Origin: Paenibacillus sp. MBLB1832
GTDB taxonomy: Bacteria; Bacillota; Bacilli; Paenibacillales; NBRC-103111
Direction of reading: 5' to 3'
NCBI RefSeq assembly: GCF_032271945.1
Contig: NZ_CP130319.1
Location: 4,979,001 to 5,043,000, forward strand
DNA length: 64,000 bases
Of the stretch, positions 43,626 through 52,209 are shown one piece after another. The stretch's first letter is position 1. Each line of letters opens with the position of its first letter. The notes under the pieces are model-generated. The model ran no database searches. It saw only the letters and a program-made list of their open reading frames with translations, and was not told the origin of the DNA. Both the position numbers and the translations under genes were made by a program.

Positions 43626-45896
43626 CTATTGTTGTGGCTTTTTCATCGTTAAGCCGACGCGGCCTTTCTTCTGGTCCACGTTAAGCACCCACACTTGGAC
43701 GATATCCCCGACGGAAACGACATCCATCGGATGTTTCACGAAGCCGTTCTTGAGCTGGGAGATGTGCACCAGCCCATCGTTCTTGATGCCGATATCGACG
43801 AAGGCGCCGAAGTCGATGACGTTGCGTACCGTGCCGGTCAATTCCATGCCCGGCACAAGGTCTTCCAACTGCAGCACGTCGGTGCGGAAGATCGGCGCGG
43901 GGACTTCGTCCCGCGGATCCCGCCCAGGCCGCTGCAGGCTGTCTAGGATGTCCCGCAGCGTCGGGACACCTACGCCCAGCTTCGGAGCCAGTTCCTCTGG
44001 CTCCACCGTCCCCAGCAGCGCTAGCAGCTGCTGTGAACCCAGCTGCGCGAGCTCGACGCGCAGCTCCTTGAACAACCGATCCACCACGTCGTAAGACTCC
44101 GGATGGATCGGGGTGTTGTCGAGCGGGTTCCGGCCGCCTGGAATCCGCATGAACCCGACACACTGCTCGAAGGATTTCGCGCCGAGGCGCGGAACCTTCG
44201 ACAGCTCCTGACGGGAGCTGAACTTGCCATTCTCCTCGCGATACTTCACGATGTTTTTCGCCAGTGTCGCATTCACCCCCGACACGTACGACAGCAAGGA
44301 CGGGGACGCCGTGTTCAAGTCCACCCCGACATGGTTAACGGCCGATTCTACAACGGCCTTCAAGTTCTCGTCCAGACGTTTCTGCGAAACGTCATGCTGG
44401 TACTGTCCGACGCCGATTGCTTTCGGCTCGATTTTCACAAGCTCCGCGAGCGGGTCCTGCAGCCTCCGCGCGATCGAAATCGCGCTCCGCTCCGCCACGT
44501 CGAGCTCAGGAAACTCCGTCTGCGCCAGCTTCGACGCTGAGTATACGCTCGCGCCCGCTTCGCTGACGATCAAGTACTTGAGCTTCCGCTCCTTGATCTC
44601 ACCGATCAGCTCCGCAACGAACTGCTCCGTTTCACGGGACGCCGTTCCATTCCCGATCACGATCAGCTCCACGCTGTATTTGCTGATCAACTGCTTGAAC
44701 TTCGCCTTCGCTTCCGCCACCTTATTGTTCGGTGGCGTGGGGTAGGTGACGGCGATTTCAAGCATTTTGCCGGTGTCGTCGATGACAGCCAGCTTACAGC
44801 CTGTCCGATAGGCTGGATCGACACCAAGGACGACATGGCCCTTGACGGGCGCTTGCAGCAGCAGATTACGCAGATTTTCCGCGAAAATCTTAATCGCCTG
44901 CTCCTCGCCCATCTCCGTCATTTCGCCGCGCACCTCGCGCTCGATCGAGGGTGCGATCAATCTTTTATATGCGTCTTCCACAATCGACCGCAGCACGTCA
45001 CGCACCACGGAATCGCCTCTTACGATTTGACGCAGCATGAAGTCATGGATTTTGTCAGCTTGCACATCTAAGCCAACCTTTAGAATCTCTTCCCGCTCCC
45101 CGCGATTAATCGCGAGAATCCGATGCGGCGGCATCCGCTTCACAGGCTCTTGATACGCGTAGTACATCTCATAGACGGACTCTGCTTTGGCATCCTTCGC
45201 TTCTGTCCGTAAGATCCCGTTATCCTGCGTGTAGCGGCGCACCCAAGCCCGGATTTTCGCATCATCCGCGATATTCTCCGCTAGAATATCCATCGCGCCT
45301 TGAATTGCCTCTGCGGCGCTTCCAACCCCCTTATCCACGTTGACGTAGCGCTCAGCTTCAAGTTCCAGCGAGCCTTGACGCGGCTGCTTCCATATCCACA
45401 TCGCCAGCGGCTCTAGTCCGCGCTCCTTGGCAACACTCGCTCTGGTCTTCCGTTTCTGACGGTAAGGGCGGTACAAATCCTCGATTTCCTGCAGCTTCGC
45501 TGCTCGTTCAATCGCCGTGCGCAGCTCGTCCGTCAGCTTGCCCTGCTCATCGATCAGGCGGACAACTTCAATCTTCCGATCCTCGAGATTACGTAAGTAT
45601 TGTAATCGCTCCTCGATATCCCGCAGCTGATTCTCGTCCAGCTCCCCCGTCATTTCCTTCCGGTAACGGGCAATAAAAGGGATCGTATTGCCCTCATCCA
45701 AGAGGCCCATTGTCGTCTTCACTTTGCCTGCTGGCAGCCCAAGTTCAGCGGAGATTTGCTTTAGGATTCGCTCCTGAATCTCCGCCTTCTTCTCCTCCGA
45801 AATTTGCAGCTTCTCACGAGGCTCCTCATACTCACTTGCTTTGGGTTGTTGCCCTTCTGACCCTGCTTTCACATTGAGTTCTTCCACGTTCGCCAT
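43626..45896 (-). CDS. tex: Tex-family RNA-binding transcription accessory protein
   Basis: 756 residues. The Tex core begins near residue 45 (ISAELGLPAGKVKTTMGLLD). A YqgF-type RNase-H-like domain (VKGHVVLGVDPAYRTGCKLA, about 345-370), helix-hairpin-helix motifs (LNTASPSLLSYVSGVNATLA, about 525) and a C-terminal S1 domain (LTGTVRNVIDFGAFVDIGIK, about 684-735) occur in the usual order. The N-terminus carries about 30 extra Gln/Glu-rich residues compared with many homologues. Position beside cmpA and ndoA agrees with B. subtilis YdcI. Confidence 0.95.
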   Translation of the reverse strand: MANVEELNVKAGSEGQQPKASEYEEPREKLQISEEKKAEIQERILKQISAELGLPAGKVKTTMGLLDEGNTIPFIARYRKEMTGELDENQLRDIEERLQYLRNLEDRKIEVVRLIDEQGKLTDELRTAIERAAKLQEIEDLYRPYRQKRKTRASVAKERGLEPLAMWIWKQPRQGSLELEAERYVNVDKGVGSAAEAIQGAMDILAENIADDAKIRAWVRRYTQDNGILRTEAKDAKAESVYEMYYAYQEPVKRMPPHRILAINRGEREEILKVGLDVQADKIHDFMLRQIVRGDSVVRDVLRSIVEDAYKRLIAPSIEREVRGEMTEMGEEQAIKIFAENLRNLLLQAPVKGHVVLGVDPAYRTGCKLAVIDDTGKMLEIAVTYPTPPNNKVAEAKAKFKQLISKYSVELIVIGNGTASRETEQFVAELIGEIKERKLKYLIVSEAGASVYSASKLAQTEFPELDVAERSAISIARRLQDPLAELVKIEPKAIGVGQYQHDVSQKRLDENLKAVVESAVNHVGVDLNTASPSLLSYVSGVNATLAKNIVKYREENGKFSSRQELSKVPRLGAKSFEQCVGFMRIPGGRNPLDNTPIHPESYDVVDRLFKELRVELAQLGSQQLLALLGTVEPEELAPKLGVGVPTLRDILDSLQRPGRDPRDEVPAPIFRTDVLQLEDLVPGMELTGTVRNVIDFGAFVDIGIKNDGLVHISQLKNGFVKHPMDVVSVGDIVQVWVLNVDQKKGRVGLTMKKPQQ

Positions 45897-45987
45897 CAGT
45901 CATACCTCTCCTCTATGTATCGTATGTATATGTATGTACAAACCAAAAAACGAGGGTACCTTCGCCCTCGTCCGTTCCAGACCCTAT

Positions 45988-46338
45988 TTAAAATTCTATC
46001 AGACCCACACTTATTTGCAAAGCGTCGTCAACCTTTCGCATCGTTTCTTCATCCAAATGCGTAATTTTGTCCGTTAGCCTTTGCTTATCGATCGTTCTGA
46101 TTTGCTCAAGCAGAATGACCGAATCACGATCGAAACCGTGCGTTTCCGCATCAATTTCCACATGCGTAGGAAGCTTTGCCTTCTGGATTTGTGCTGTAAT
46201 CGCTGCAACAATCACGGTGGGGCTAAAGCGGTTGCCGATATCATTCTGGATCACTAGAACAGGACGGACTCCACCCTGCTCAGACCCTACAACCGGCGAA
46301 AGATCTGCGAAAAACACATCGCCACGTTTCACAATCAC
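45988..46338 (-). CDS. ndoA: Type II toxin EndoA (MazF/PemK family endoribonuclease)
   Basis: 116 residues, almost identical in its first 60 residues to B. subtilis NdoA ([37 protein letters not shown]). MazF catalytic features (the Arg in GGVRPVLV and Thr in AAITAQI) are present. It cleaves single-stranded RNA at specific short sites. The antitoxin gene ends 3 bp before it. Confidence 0.96.
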   Translation of the reverse strand: MIVKRGDVFFADLSPVVGSEQGGVRPVLVIQNDIGNRFSPTVIVAAITAQIQKAKLPTHVEIDAETHGFDRDSVILLEQIRTIDKQRLTDKITHLDEETMRKVDDALQISVGLIEF

Positions 46339-46341
46339 GTC

Positions 46342-46623
46342 TTACACCCCGCTTACTAAGCGATCAAGCGTTCCGTCCGCTTCTTCCTCCGCTTGAAAAG
46401 CTTCAGATGCCATGCTGAGATTTATTTTCGCCATTTCCATATACCCACGCTGCATGGATTCGCGTAGACTGCGCTTTTTGCGTTCAATTAAATACAGCTT
46501 CATTGCCTGACGAATGAATTCACTCCGGTTGGAGTTCTCCTTCTCAACAATCCCGTCCACTTCCTGCAACAGATTGTCAGGCAAGCTAATCATGATCCTT
46601 TTCGTATTATGCGCATTACTCAC
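46342..46623 (-). CDS. ndoAI: Antitoxin EndoAI (NdoAI, CopG/RHH type)
   Basis: 93 residues from GTG at 46623; an upstream TTG frame start (46656) lacks an initiation signal. The ribbon-helix-helix TKRIMISLPDNLLQEVD and the highly conserved RRGYMEMAKINL-like segment (QRGYMEMAKINLSMASEA) plus the LVSGV end match NdoAI, which binds and neutralises EndoA and probably autoregulates. Confidence 0.93.
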   Translation of the reverse strand: MSNAHNTKRIMISLPDNLLQEVDGIVEKENSNRSEFIRQAMKLYLIERKKRSLRESMQRGYMEMAKINLSMASEAFQAEEEADGTLDRLVSGV

Positions 46624-46836
46624 ACTCTCGCACCCCCAGAAACGATACAAAGACAATATTACCAGTATGGCATTTCAAAAACCAAATTATACAATAGATA
46701 TATGCCTAGGGTATATCAATTATGCTACACCAGAGGATATAAGATTGTTATTGCATACTATTCTATATCCGATTATGAAAATCCTCTCCATGAGCTGCCT
46801 AATTGGCATGGTAATTTCATGAAAATTCATTTCCCC

Positions 46837-48027
46837 CTAGTAGCGATGACGCATTAGCGGGTTTAGAGCCTCGACACGTTCCCCGTTTCGCACGTATACA
46901 CGGGCAACCCGATGTGAAATCATGCAAATGATTTCATAATTGATCGTCCCCAGCTGGTCAGCGACATCCTCCGCGGAAATCCGCTCTCCTTCCTGCTCAC
47001 CAATGAGTACAACCTCATCTAAGGCCTGCACGTCAGGTACGTCCGTTACATTGATCATACATTGATCCATACAAATGCGACCGACGATCGGCACTCTTTT
47101 GCCTCGGACCAGTACCTCTGCTTTGCCTGAAAGCATTCTCGAATACCCATCCGCATAGCCAATCGGCAGCGTTCCGATCCTCTCATCCCCTTTGGTATGA
47201 TAGATCGTTCCGTAGCTTACGCCTGAGCCTGCTGGCAGCGTTTTGAGGTGGACAATCCCTGTTTTGAGACTCAGCACAGGCTTCAGCTCGATCTTCGATT
47301 GATCGACATCCTTGGAGGGGTATAAGCCATACATGGAAATTCCCAAACGCACCATCGAATACGTTAATCCTGGCAAATCGATCGCCGCCGCGCTGTTCCC
47401 CGCATGAATATAAGGAAACGCGACACCTTGATCAGTAAAATAGCTCACGATTCGCTCAAAGCGAGCGTATTGCTCGAGTGTATACGTCTTATCCACTTCA
47501 TCGGCATTTGCATAATGGGTAAACAGGCCTTCTACTTCCACATTCGGCAGCGTCAGCGCTTCCTCAATAAAAGGGATCGCATCTGCTTCTGTATGCAAAC
47601 CGAGCCGCCCCATCCCTGTATCCAGCTTGATATGGATTTTCAACTTTTTCTGAGTTGCGTTCTCAGGCTTACGACTTTGCTCTTTGAGCGCTTCTAACAC
47701 ATCTCGGCTATATACGGCAATCGTGACATCCAGTGCTCGCGCACGATTAATCCCTTCTGGCGGCGTATAACCTAGAACCAAAATGGGTGCGGTTATCCCA
47801 GCGTTTCGAAGTTCCAGCGCTTCATCAAAGAAAGCAACACCCAAATAGTCAACGCCCGCGGCGAGAACCTCTTTGGATACCTCTACTGCCCCGTGTCCGT
47901 AAGCATCCGCTTTAACGACTGCCATCTGTTTCATCCCTGCAGGCAGTACCTTCTGAAATTGTTCAATGTTGCTTCGCAGCGCATCCAATGAAATTTCTAC
48001 CCACGTGGGCCGATAAAATGCATCCAC
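46837..48027 (-). CDS. alr: Alanine racemase
   Basis: 396 residues, GTG start with GAGGTG 7 nt upstream. The PLP lysine is in AVVKADAYGHG (about 39), the catalytic Tyr in GVSYGTIYH (about 267), with VGRICMDQ and the substrate region conserved. It converts L-alanine to D-alanine for peptidoglycan. It is followed by ndoAI/ndoA as in B. subtilis and separated from them by a 210-bp A/T-rich gap (46624-46836) in which no gene is seen. Confidence 0.96.
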   Translation of the reverse strand: MDAFYRPTWVEISLDALRSNIEQFQKVLPAGMKQMAVVKADAYGHGAVEVSKEVLAAGVDYLGVAFFDEALELRNAGITAPILVLGYTPPEGINRARALDVTIAVYSRDVLEALKEQSRKPENATQKKLKIHIKLDTGMGRLGLHTEADAIPFIEEALTLPNVEVEGLFTHYANADEVDKTYTLEQYARFERIVSYFTDQGVAFPYIHAGNSAAAIDLPGLTYSMVRLGISMYGLYPSKDVDQSKIELKPVLSLKTGIVHLKTLPAGSGVSYGTIYHTKGDERIGTLPIGYADGYSRMLSGKAEVLVRGKRVPIVGRICMDQCMINVTDVPDVQALDEVVLIGEQEGERISAEDVADQLGTINYEIICMISHRVARVYVRNGERVEALNPLMRHRY

Positions 48028-48058
48028 CAGCGTTCACCTCTTTTATCCAAATCCATAT

Positions 48059-49387
48059 TTATAAACAGCACTTTTTGTACTTTTTGCCGCTGCCGCAGGA
48101 GCACGGGTCATTACGTCCGATTTTGGCTTCTGCTGCAACCGCCACAGGGGCACTATTCAAAACGTAAGCCGCTTCATTCACAAAATACCGAAAAACGCGG
48201 TTACCTGACTCTTGAACTGCCATCAGGGCTGGCTGCCGCATAGACCCATATTTCATTTCGGATTCAGGCGGATACGTTGCTGTGATCAATCCAAAGCGCA
48301 CCAGCACCGTTGCAACCGCGTGTAAAAACACATCTACACCCGTATCCAGCAGGATGCCGGATTGTCTATGCTTCTTCCATTCCTGATCTACGATGTGTTC
48401 ACGCTTCACTGGCCAGCTTGCTAATACACTCGCAATGGCTCTTCGCCAAGCCTGAATATCTTCGGGACGACCGCCCTCATTGACTTCCTGCAGAATTCCC
48501 CAGTTCACTCGATTCCATAGCGCATCCAAGAGAATGGTCGCTTGTTGCTGCTCAGAAAGCGCCAAATAGCTATCGACCTGCTTTTCGTTCATCTCGAGCT
48601 GAATACCTTCAACCGTCATGCCTAACACGATGGCTACATAGAAAAAGAATTGAAACACAGGCTCCTGATCCTGATTTAACGTCGGTTTGCGGATCAGCTT
48701 CATGTTCAACTGCTCATCCAGCTCGTGCCAGAACTTCCGAGGCAAATGCTTGCGCGCAGCGGACAGCTTCACGTTGCTTCCCTTGCGAACAGCTTCCAGA
48801 AACGCTTTAAATTCAGATACAATTTGCGGGACTGCTGTCCGCCCATCCATCCAAAGCTGCTGCAGCTTCGTGTCAACTACAAGCGGTTTCAGCTTCCTTT
48901 TGTCAGGCGGCGTCTGTTGTTCGATGTGATATTCGATGTCGTTGGAGTTCAGCCAACGCTCCAGGGCGTAGTCATTATCTGCGTGCATGTATTCATCGAA
49001 TCGTTCGTCGAAATACGATTTATATTTGCAAACTTCAATCATTGAAGTGTATTGTTCTTTTGAAATTTTTGATGTCGTTTGAAGGAATTGAATCCACTTT
49101 TTGAAAGAAGTCAAATAGGCTCCGATATCGGATTCCTTGGTTGTCAGTACATGACTGATTAAGAATCTGCCTACGAAATCGACAATCGTTTCACCTGTTA
49201 CATCCGCATAGCTAATTTCATAACGCACGAAGTATTCTGTCATCACAAAATCCATGCGAAACACATGCTTCTTGACAGTGTCTTCCTTTAACTTCCCCTC
49301 TTCGATCAAAAACACTTCGAAAGCCTTCGTCTCATTTTCCCAAAACTGTCGTTGCTGTTCCCAAGTTATTTCTTCCATGTTTGTCAT
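48059..49387 (-). CDS. SEC-C motif protein
   Basis: 442 residues from the ATG at 49387 with GGAG 8 nt upstream. The C-terminus GRNDPCSCGSGKKYKKCCL is a zinc-binding SEC-C motif. The rest is helical with no known catalytic residues (WEQQRQFWENETKAFEVFL start). SEC-C tails often mediate binding to SecB, the ribosome or other partners. It is located between the YdcC-like lipoprotein gene and alr; function unknown. Confidence 0.85.
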   Translation of the reverse strand: MTNMEEITWEQQRQFWENETKAFEVFLIEEGKLKEDTVKKHVFRMDFVMTEYFVRYEISYADVTGETIVDFVGRFLISHVLTTKESDIGAYLTSFKKWIQFLQTTSKISKEQYTSMIEVCKYKSYFDERFDEYMHADNDYALERWLNSNDIEYHIEQQTPPDKRKLKPLVVDTKLQQLWMDGRTAVPQIVSEFKAFLEAVRKGSNVKLSAARKHLPRKFWHELDEQLNMKLIRKPTLNQDQEPVFQFFFYVAIVLGMTVEGIQLEMNEKQVDSYLALSEQQQATILLDALWNRVNWGILQEVNEGGRPEDIQAWRRAIASVLASWPVKREHIVDQEWKKHRQSGILLDTGVDVFLHAVATVLVRFGLITATYPPESEMKYGSMRQPALMAVQESGNRVFRYFVNEAAYVLNSAPVAVAAEAKIGRNDPCSCGSGKKYKKCCL

Positions 49388-49432
49388 CCTAAACACTCCA
49401 ATTATCTATTCACTCCAAAGTTGCATTATACC

Positions 49433-49456
49433 AAAAAAACTCCCTTTCGTGGGAGT
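49433..49456 (-). terminator. Terminator of the YdcC-like gene
   Basis: ACTCCC-acgaaa-GGGAGT followed by T-rich TTTTTTT in minus reading (49433-49456). Confidence 0.85.
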
Positions 49457-49545
49457 TGGTTAAAACTTCTTATGTTTTTATTTCTTAAAATGTGAAAAAA
49501 CATAGAAAGGCCCCTGCACCAAACGGTACAGAGAGCCTTATTCTA

Positions 49546-50733
49546 CTACTTACCAGACTGACCGTCTGTCGCCATGGCTACTTGAATCATTTCATTCGTC
49601 GGCATATCGCCTGAGAACATACGGTACTCGACTCCGTCATTGGTCCATGTGAGCGTTCTAGCTCCGTCCTTAGCATCTGCTCCGGTAAGAACACCGATCG
49701 TAAAACCGAGATCCACGATATCGCCTGGCTGCAACGCTACGGCCTTCGCTTGAGGTCTTACCTCGATCAGATTAAAGTTGTATTTCCCTTTGTATCTGAG
49801 TAGAACCGCAGCATCTTGACCCAGCTTCATATCACTGATGTCCTGCTTCACAACATCCTTCGGCAAGTAATACGGCTCGACGATACCAATGCTTTGCGCT
49901 TTTGCCGTTGTTTGTGCTGATTTGCTCGCGTCTGGTTTCGTTGCCCCAGCCGCCTTCGAATCGGCTTGTGTCTTGGATTGGTCAGATTGCCCGCCTGTTG
50001 CGGACAGATTTTTGTCCGTCACCGATTTGTCGCTTGGGTGATCGGCACCCGTTGCCGCTACATCGGACATTGTCGGCATTGTTTGCTGCATGTTCCAGCT
50101 CGTCATGTTGCGCTCCATTTGGAAATAATCCTTATCGAACTTCGTATCGAATTCAAAATTCGTGAACGTCACTTGCACCAACACATTTTGATTCGCATCG
50201 GAGACTTGCACCTGTGATGGTGCCAGCGTTTTCTTATTCAGCCAAATTTTCTGGCGGGACAGCTGCTCATTCTGATAGTTCGCGGCAACGTCAAATACGT
50301 AGGCATCCTTCTCCGTCGTAAATTGACGATCCTTGTCCGCGATAATGCTTTTCGCTAACGATTGGAACAGATACACTTGGCCTTGATTCTCTGGCCATTC
50401 GCTTTGGAAGCGGAAGCTCTTCTTGAGGTGCGGTGTCAACACGAACACGCCTTCCTCATTGCGCAATACAATCTGAGTGACATCTTTCGTTGCATTCGTA
50501 AGGGAAATCCGATAGAAATGCTCAGGCGAGAACGCCACCTCAACCTGATACTCCTGCGGCTGCTGCCCTGTGTTCAGAATCATACTGCCTGATGCCTGAT
50601 AGCTGCTCGACTTGCCCATCACATGATCCAAATCCTTGACGATAGATCCTGCATCCCTTTTCCCCATCCCGCATCCTGCGAGAACCAATGCTACGCACAT
50701 TACCACGGCTAACACCCATGTGACCCGGCGCAT
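49546..50733 (-). CDS. YdcC-like sporulation lipoprotein (LolA fold)
   Basis: 395 residues. ATG with AGGGG upstream and lipobox LAGC. The LolA/LolB-like beta-sheet part (about 25-210, YQVEVAFSPEHFYRIS; FQMERNMTSWNMQQ) is followed by a low-complexity Ser/Thr/Lys/Asp linker (about 225-285) and a C-terminal domain ending in WTNDGVEYRMFSGDMPTNEM, typical of DUF4367. The position upstream of alr and the domain layout fit B. subtilis YdcC, related to GerS of clostridia. Confidence 0.8.
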   Translation of the reverse strand: MRRVTWVLAVVMCVALVLAGCGMGKRDAGSIVKDLDHVMGKSSSYQASGSMILNTGQQPQEYQVEVAFSPEHFYRISLTNATKDVTQIVLRNEEGVFVLTPHLKKSFRFQSEWPENQGQVYLFQSLAKSIIADKDRQFTTEKDAYVFDVAANYQNEQLSRQKIWLNKKTLAPSQVQVSDANQNVLVQVTFTNFEFDTKFDKDYFQMERNMTSWNMQQTMPTMSDVAATGADHPSDKSVTDKNLSATGGQSDQSKTQADSKAAGATKPDASKSAQTTAKAQSIGIVEPYYLPKDVVKQDISDMKLGQDAAVLLRYKGKYNFNLIEVRPQAKAVALQPGDIVDLGFTIGVLTGADAKDGARTLTWTNDGVEYRMFSGDMPTNEMIQVAMATDGQSGK

Positions 50734-50854
50734 TCGATCATCCCCTCACTCATGATTAACTTTCCTCATGGTACATGCATATGAGGGGACTTGTTCGATT
50801 ATGCAGACGAGTCTAGGCTTGTTCGAAAAGAGTTGCAGTTGATTGCCATTTAAG

Positions 50855-50891
50855 AAAAAGAGCAAGATTAGAATTATCTAATCCTGCTCTT
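50855..50891 (-). terminator. Terminator of the coiled-coil gene
   Basis: AAGAGCA-a-GATTAGA-atta-TCTAATC-c-TGCTCTT (50858-50891) followed on the minus strand by TTTTTCTT. The stem overlaps the stop codon of the gene. Confidence 0.85.
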
Positions 50892-51174
50892 ACTTGGCTA
50901 ATTTAAGTGTTCGAATACTTGCCGCGTGCTCCATCATGGTCACCGCAATGCCAGCAATTTGCTCGCCTTGTTGAATTTGAACTTGTTTGACTTCTTGTAA
51001 CGAAGTATTTACTGCATTTAATCTGATGTCCATTGAGTCTAATCGATCTTCCACACGGCTTAATCTTCGATCCATATTTTCAACTCGATCTTTAATCGCT
51101 GTTACATCGGCACCTATTTCATTGATTCTTCCTAACATTGCACTTAAAAATTCACGGTCTGTCATCTCAGCCAC
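50890..51174 (-). CDS. Small coiled-coil protein
   Basis: 94 residues from GTG at 51174, AAGGAG 8 nt upstream. Nearly the whole sequence is a heptad pattern (VENMDRRLSRVEDRLDSMDI), with no membrane segment or catalytic motif. Similar small proteins in Bacilli are often annotated only as hypothetical or phage-like. Monocistronic with a terminator overlapping its stop. Confidence 0.65.
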   Translation of the reverse strand: MAEMTDREFLSAMLGRINEIGADVTAIKDRVENMDRRLSRVEDRLDSMDIRLNAVNTSLQEVKQVQIQQGEQIAGIAVTMMEHAASIRTLKLAK

Positions 51175-51274
51175 GACATTCACTCCTTGTCACAACAAGC
51201 ATTCTTATTTCATTATAACTCAGTGTCGTATTAAAAAGCACTACCTTTCGACTTCCATAACCCATCATATCATT

Positions 51275-51820
51275 TCAAAAATGAATCTCCGCAACCTTTA
51301 GTAACGGATGCTTTTCATCCTTTTGGGATAAAATAGGGCTGGTTGTCGGCCACGTTATGCCGATAGCCGGATCATTCCACAGAATTCCTCGTTCATGCTG
51401 TGGTGAATAATAGGCATCCACCTTGTACAACACCTGGGTCCGCGGCTCCAACGTACAGAACCCATGGGCAAAGCCCTGCGGGACTAACAATTGCCGCTTA
51501 TTCGCGGCGCTTAGCGTGACTCCAACCCACTTGCCAAAAGTCGGGGAATCTGGACGAATATCAACTGCCACATCATAGATCGCGCCTGATATCACACGAA
51601 CCAGCTTTGTTTGTGCATGCGGATGCAATTGATAATGCAAGCCGCGCAGCACACCAACTTCTTCTGAAAGTGAATGATTATCCTGTACAAATGTTGTAGT
51701 AATCCCTAACTCCGCCAGCTTCCCGGCATGGTAACTTTCCATAAAAAAGCCCCGATGATCCTCATGCACCTCAGGTTCAATAATAAGAAGGCCCGCAATC
51801 ACTGTGGACGTGAGCTTCAT
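51275..51820 (-). CDS. rfbC: dTDP-4-dehydrorhamnose 3,5-epimerase family protein
   Basis: 181 residues from the ATG at 51820, GAGGTG 9 nt upstream. The RmlC cupin signatures are present: DHRGFFMESY, FVQDNHSLS, GVLRGLHYQ (catalytic His), DVAVDIR and VPQGFAHGF. It converts dTDP-4-keto-6-deoxyglucose to the L-lyxo form for dTDP-L-rhamnose. The other rml genes are not in the window, so this may be a lone copy at the edge of the polysaccharide locus. Confidence 0.92.
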   Translation of the reverse strand: MKLTSTVIAGLLIIEPEVHEDHRGFFMESYHAGKLAELGITTTFVQDNHSLSEEVGVLRGLHYQLHPHAQTKLVRVISGAIYDVAVDIRPDSPTFGKWVGVTLSAANKRQLLVPQGFAHGFCTLEPRTQVLYKVDAYYSPQHERGILWNDPAIGITWPTTSPILSQKDEKHPLLKVAEIHF

Positions 51821-51914
51821 GATTTCATTCACCTCTTTCGACTATCCTATGCGAAAAGGGAGTCAAAAGCTTCGGACATTCGCTTGCTATAGGATTATAC
51901 CAATACCTGAATGC

Positions 51915-51948
51915 AAAAAGACTGCTGATAGCCTCACAGCCTCAGCAG
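51915..51948 (-). terminator. Terminator of the 41-residue membrane protein gene
   Basis: CTGCTGA/TCAGCAG stem (51922-51948) with a G/C-rich loop, then TTTTTG on the minus strand. Confidence 0.8.
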
Positions 51949-51985
51949 CCTCACTTGTATAGTTGTACGCGACGTTTGCATGCTT

Positions 51986-52111
51986 TTACCACATGTACAC
52001 AATCCCCGCAATAATACATGCCCAGATCAGGGACCCGAACAGCACACCGACAATCAAACCCTTGCCAACCAACACCTGATCTTCATGGTAAGCGTCTTCA
52101 TGATCGATCAT
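51986..52111 (-). CDS. Small single-pass membrane protein
   Basis: 41 residues. ATG at 52111 with GGGGAGG 8 nt upstream and its own terminator. Acidic N-terminus MIDHEDAYHEDQVLVGKG followed by one hydrophobic helix LIVGVLFGSLIWACIIAGIV and the end YMW. The strong initiation signal and terminator support a real gene. Possibly associated with the envelope locus; function unknown. Confidence 0.7.
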   Translation of the reverse strand: MIDHEDAYHEDQVLVGKGLIVGVLFGSLIWACIIAGIVYMW

Positions 52112-52209
52112 ATCCAAAACCTCCCCGCCTACTCAGTATATGCAATAGTATGGGGAAAATGTTGGCGAATCATGCAAGGGAATGTGATAATTTTTATTAC
52201 AAATTCCGA

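Noticed and set aside
44000-45100. Long plus-strand open frames opposite tex
   Set aside because: They are antisense shadows of a highly conserved gene with strong codon bias and lack initiation signals.
46624-46836. Small genes between alr and ndoAI
   Set aside because: The frames are A/T-rich, without ribosome-binding sites, and one overlaps the antitoxin promoter region.
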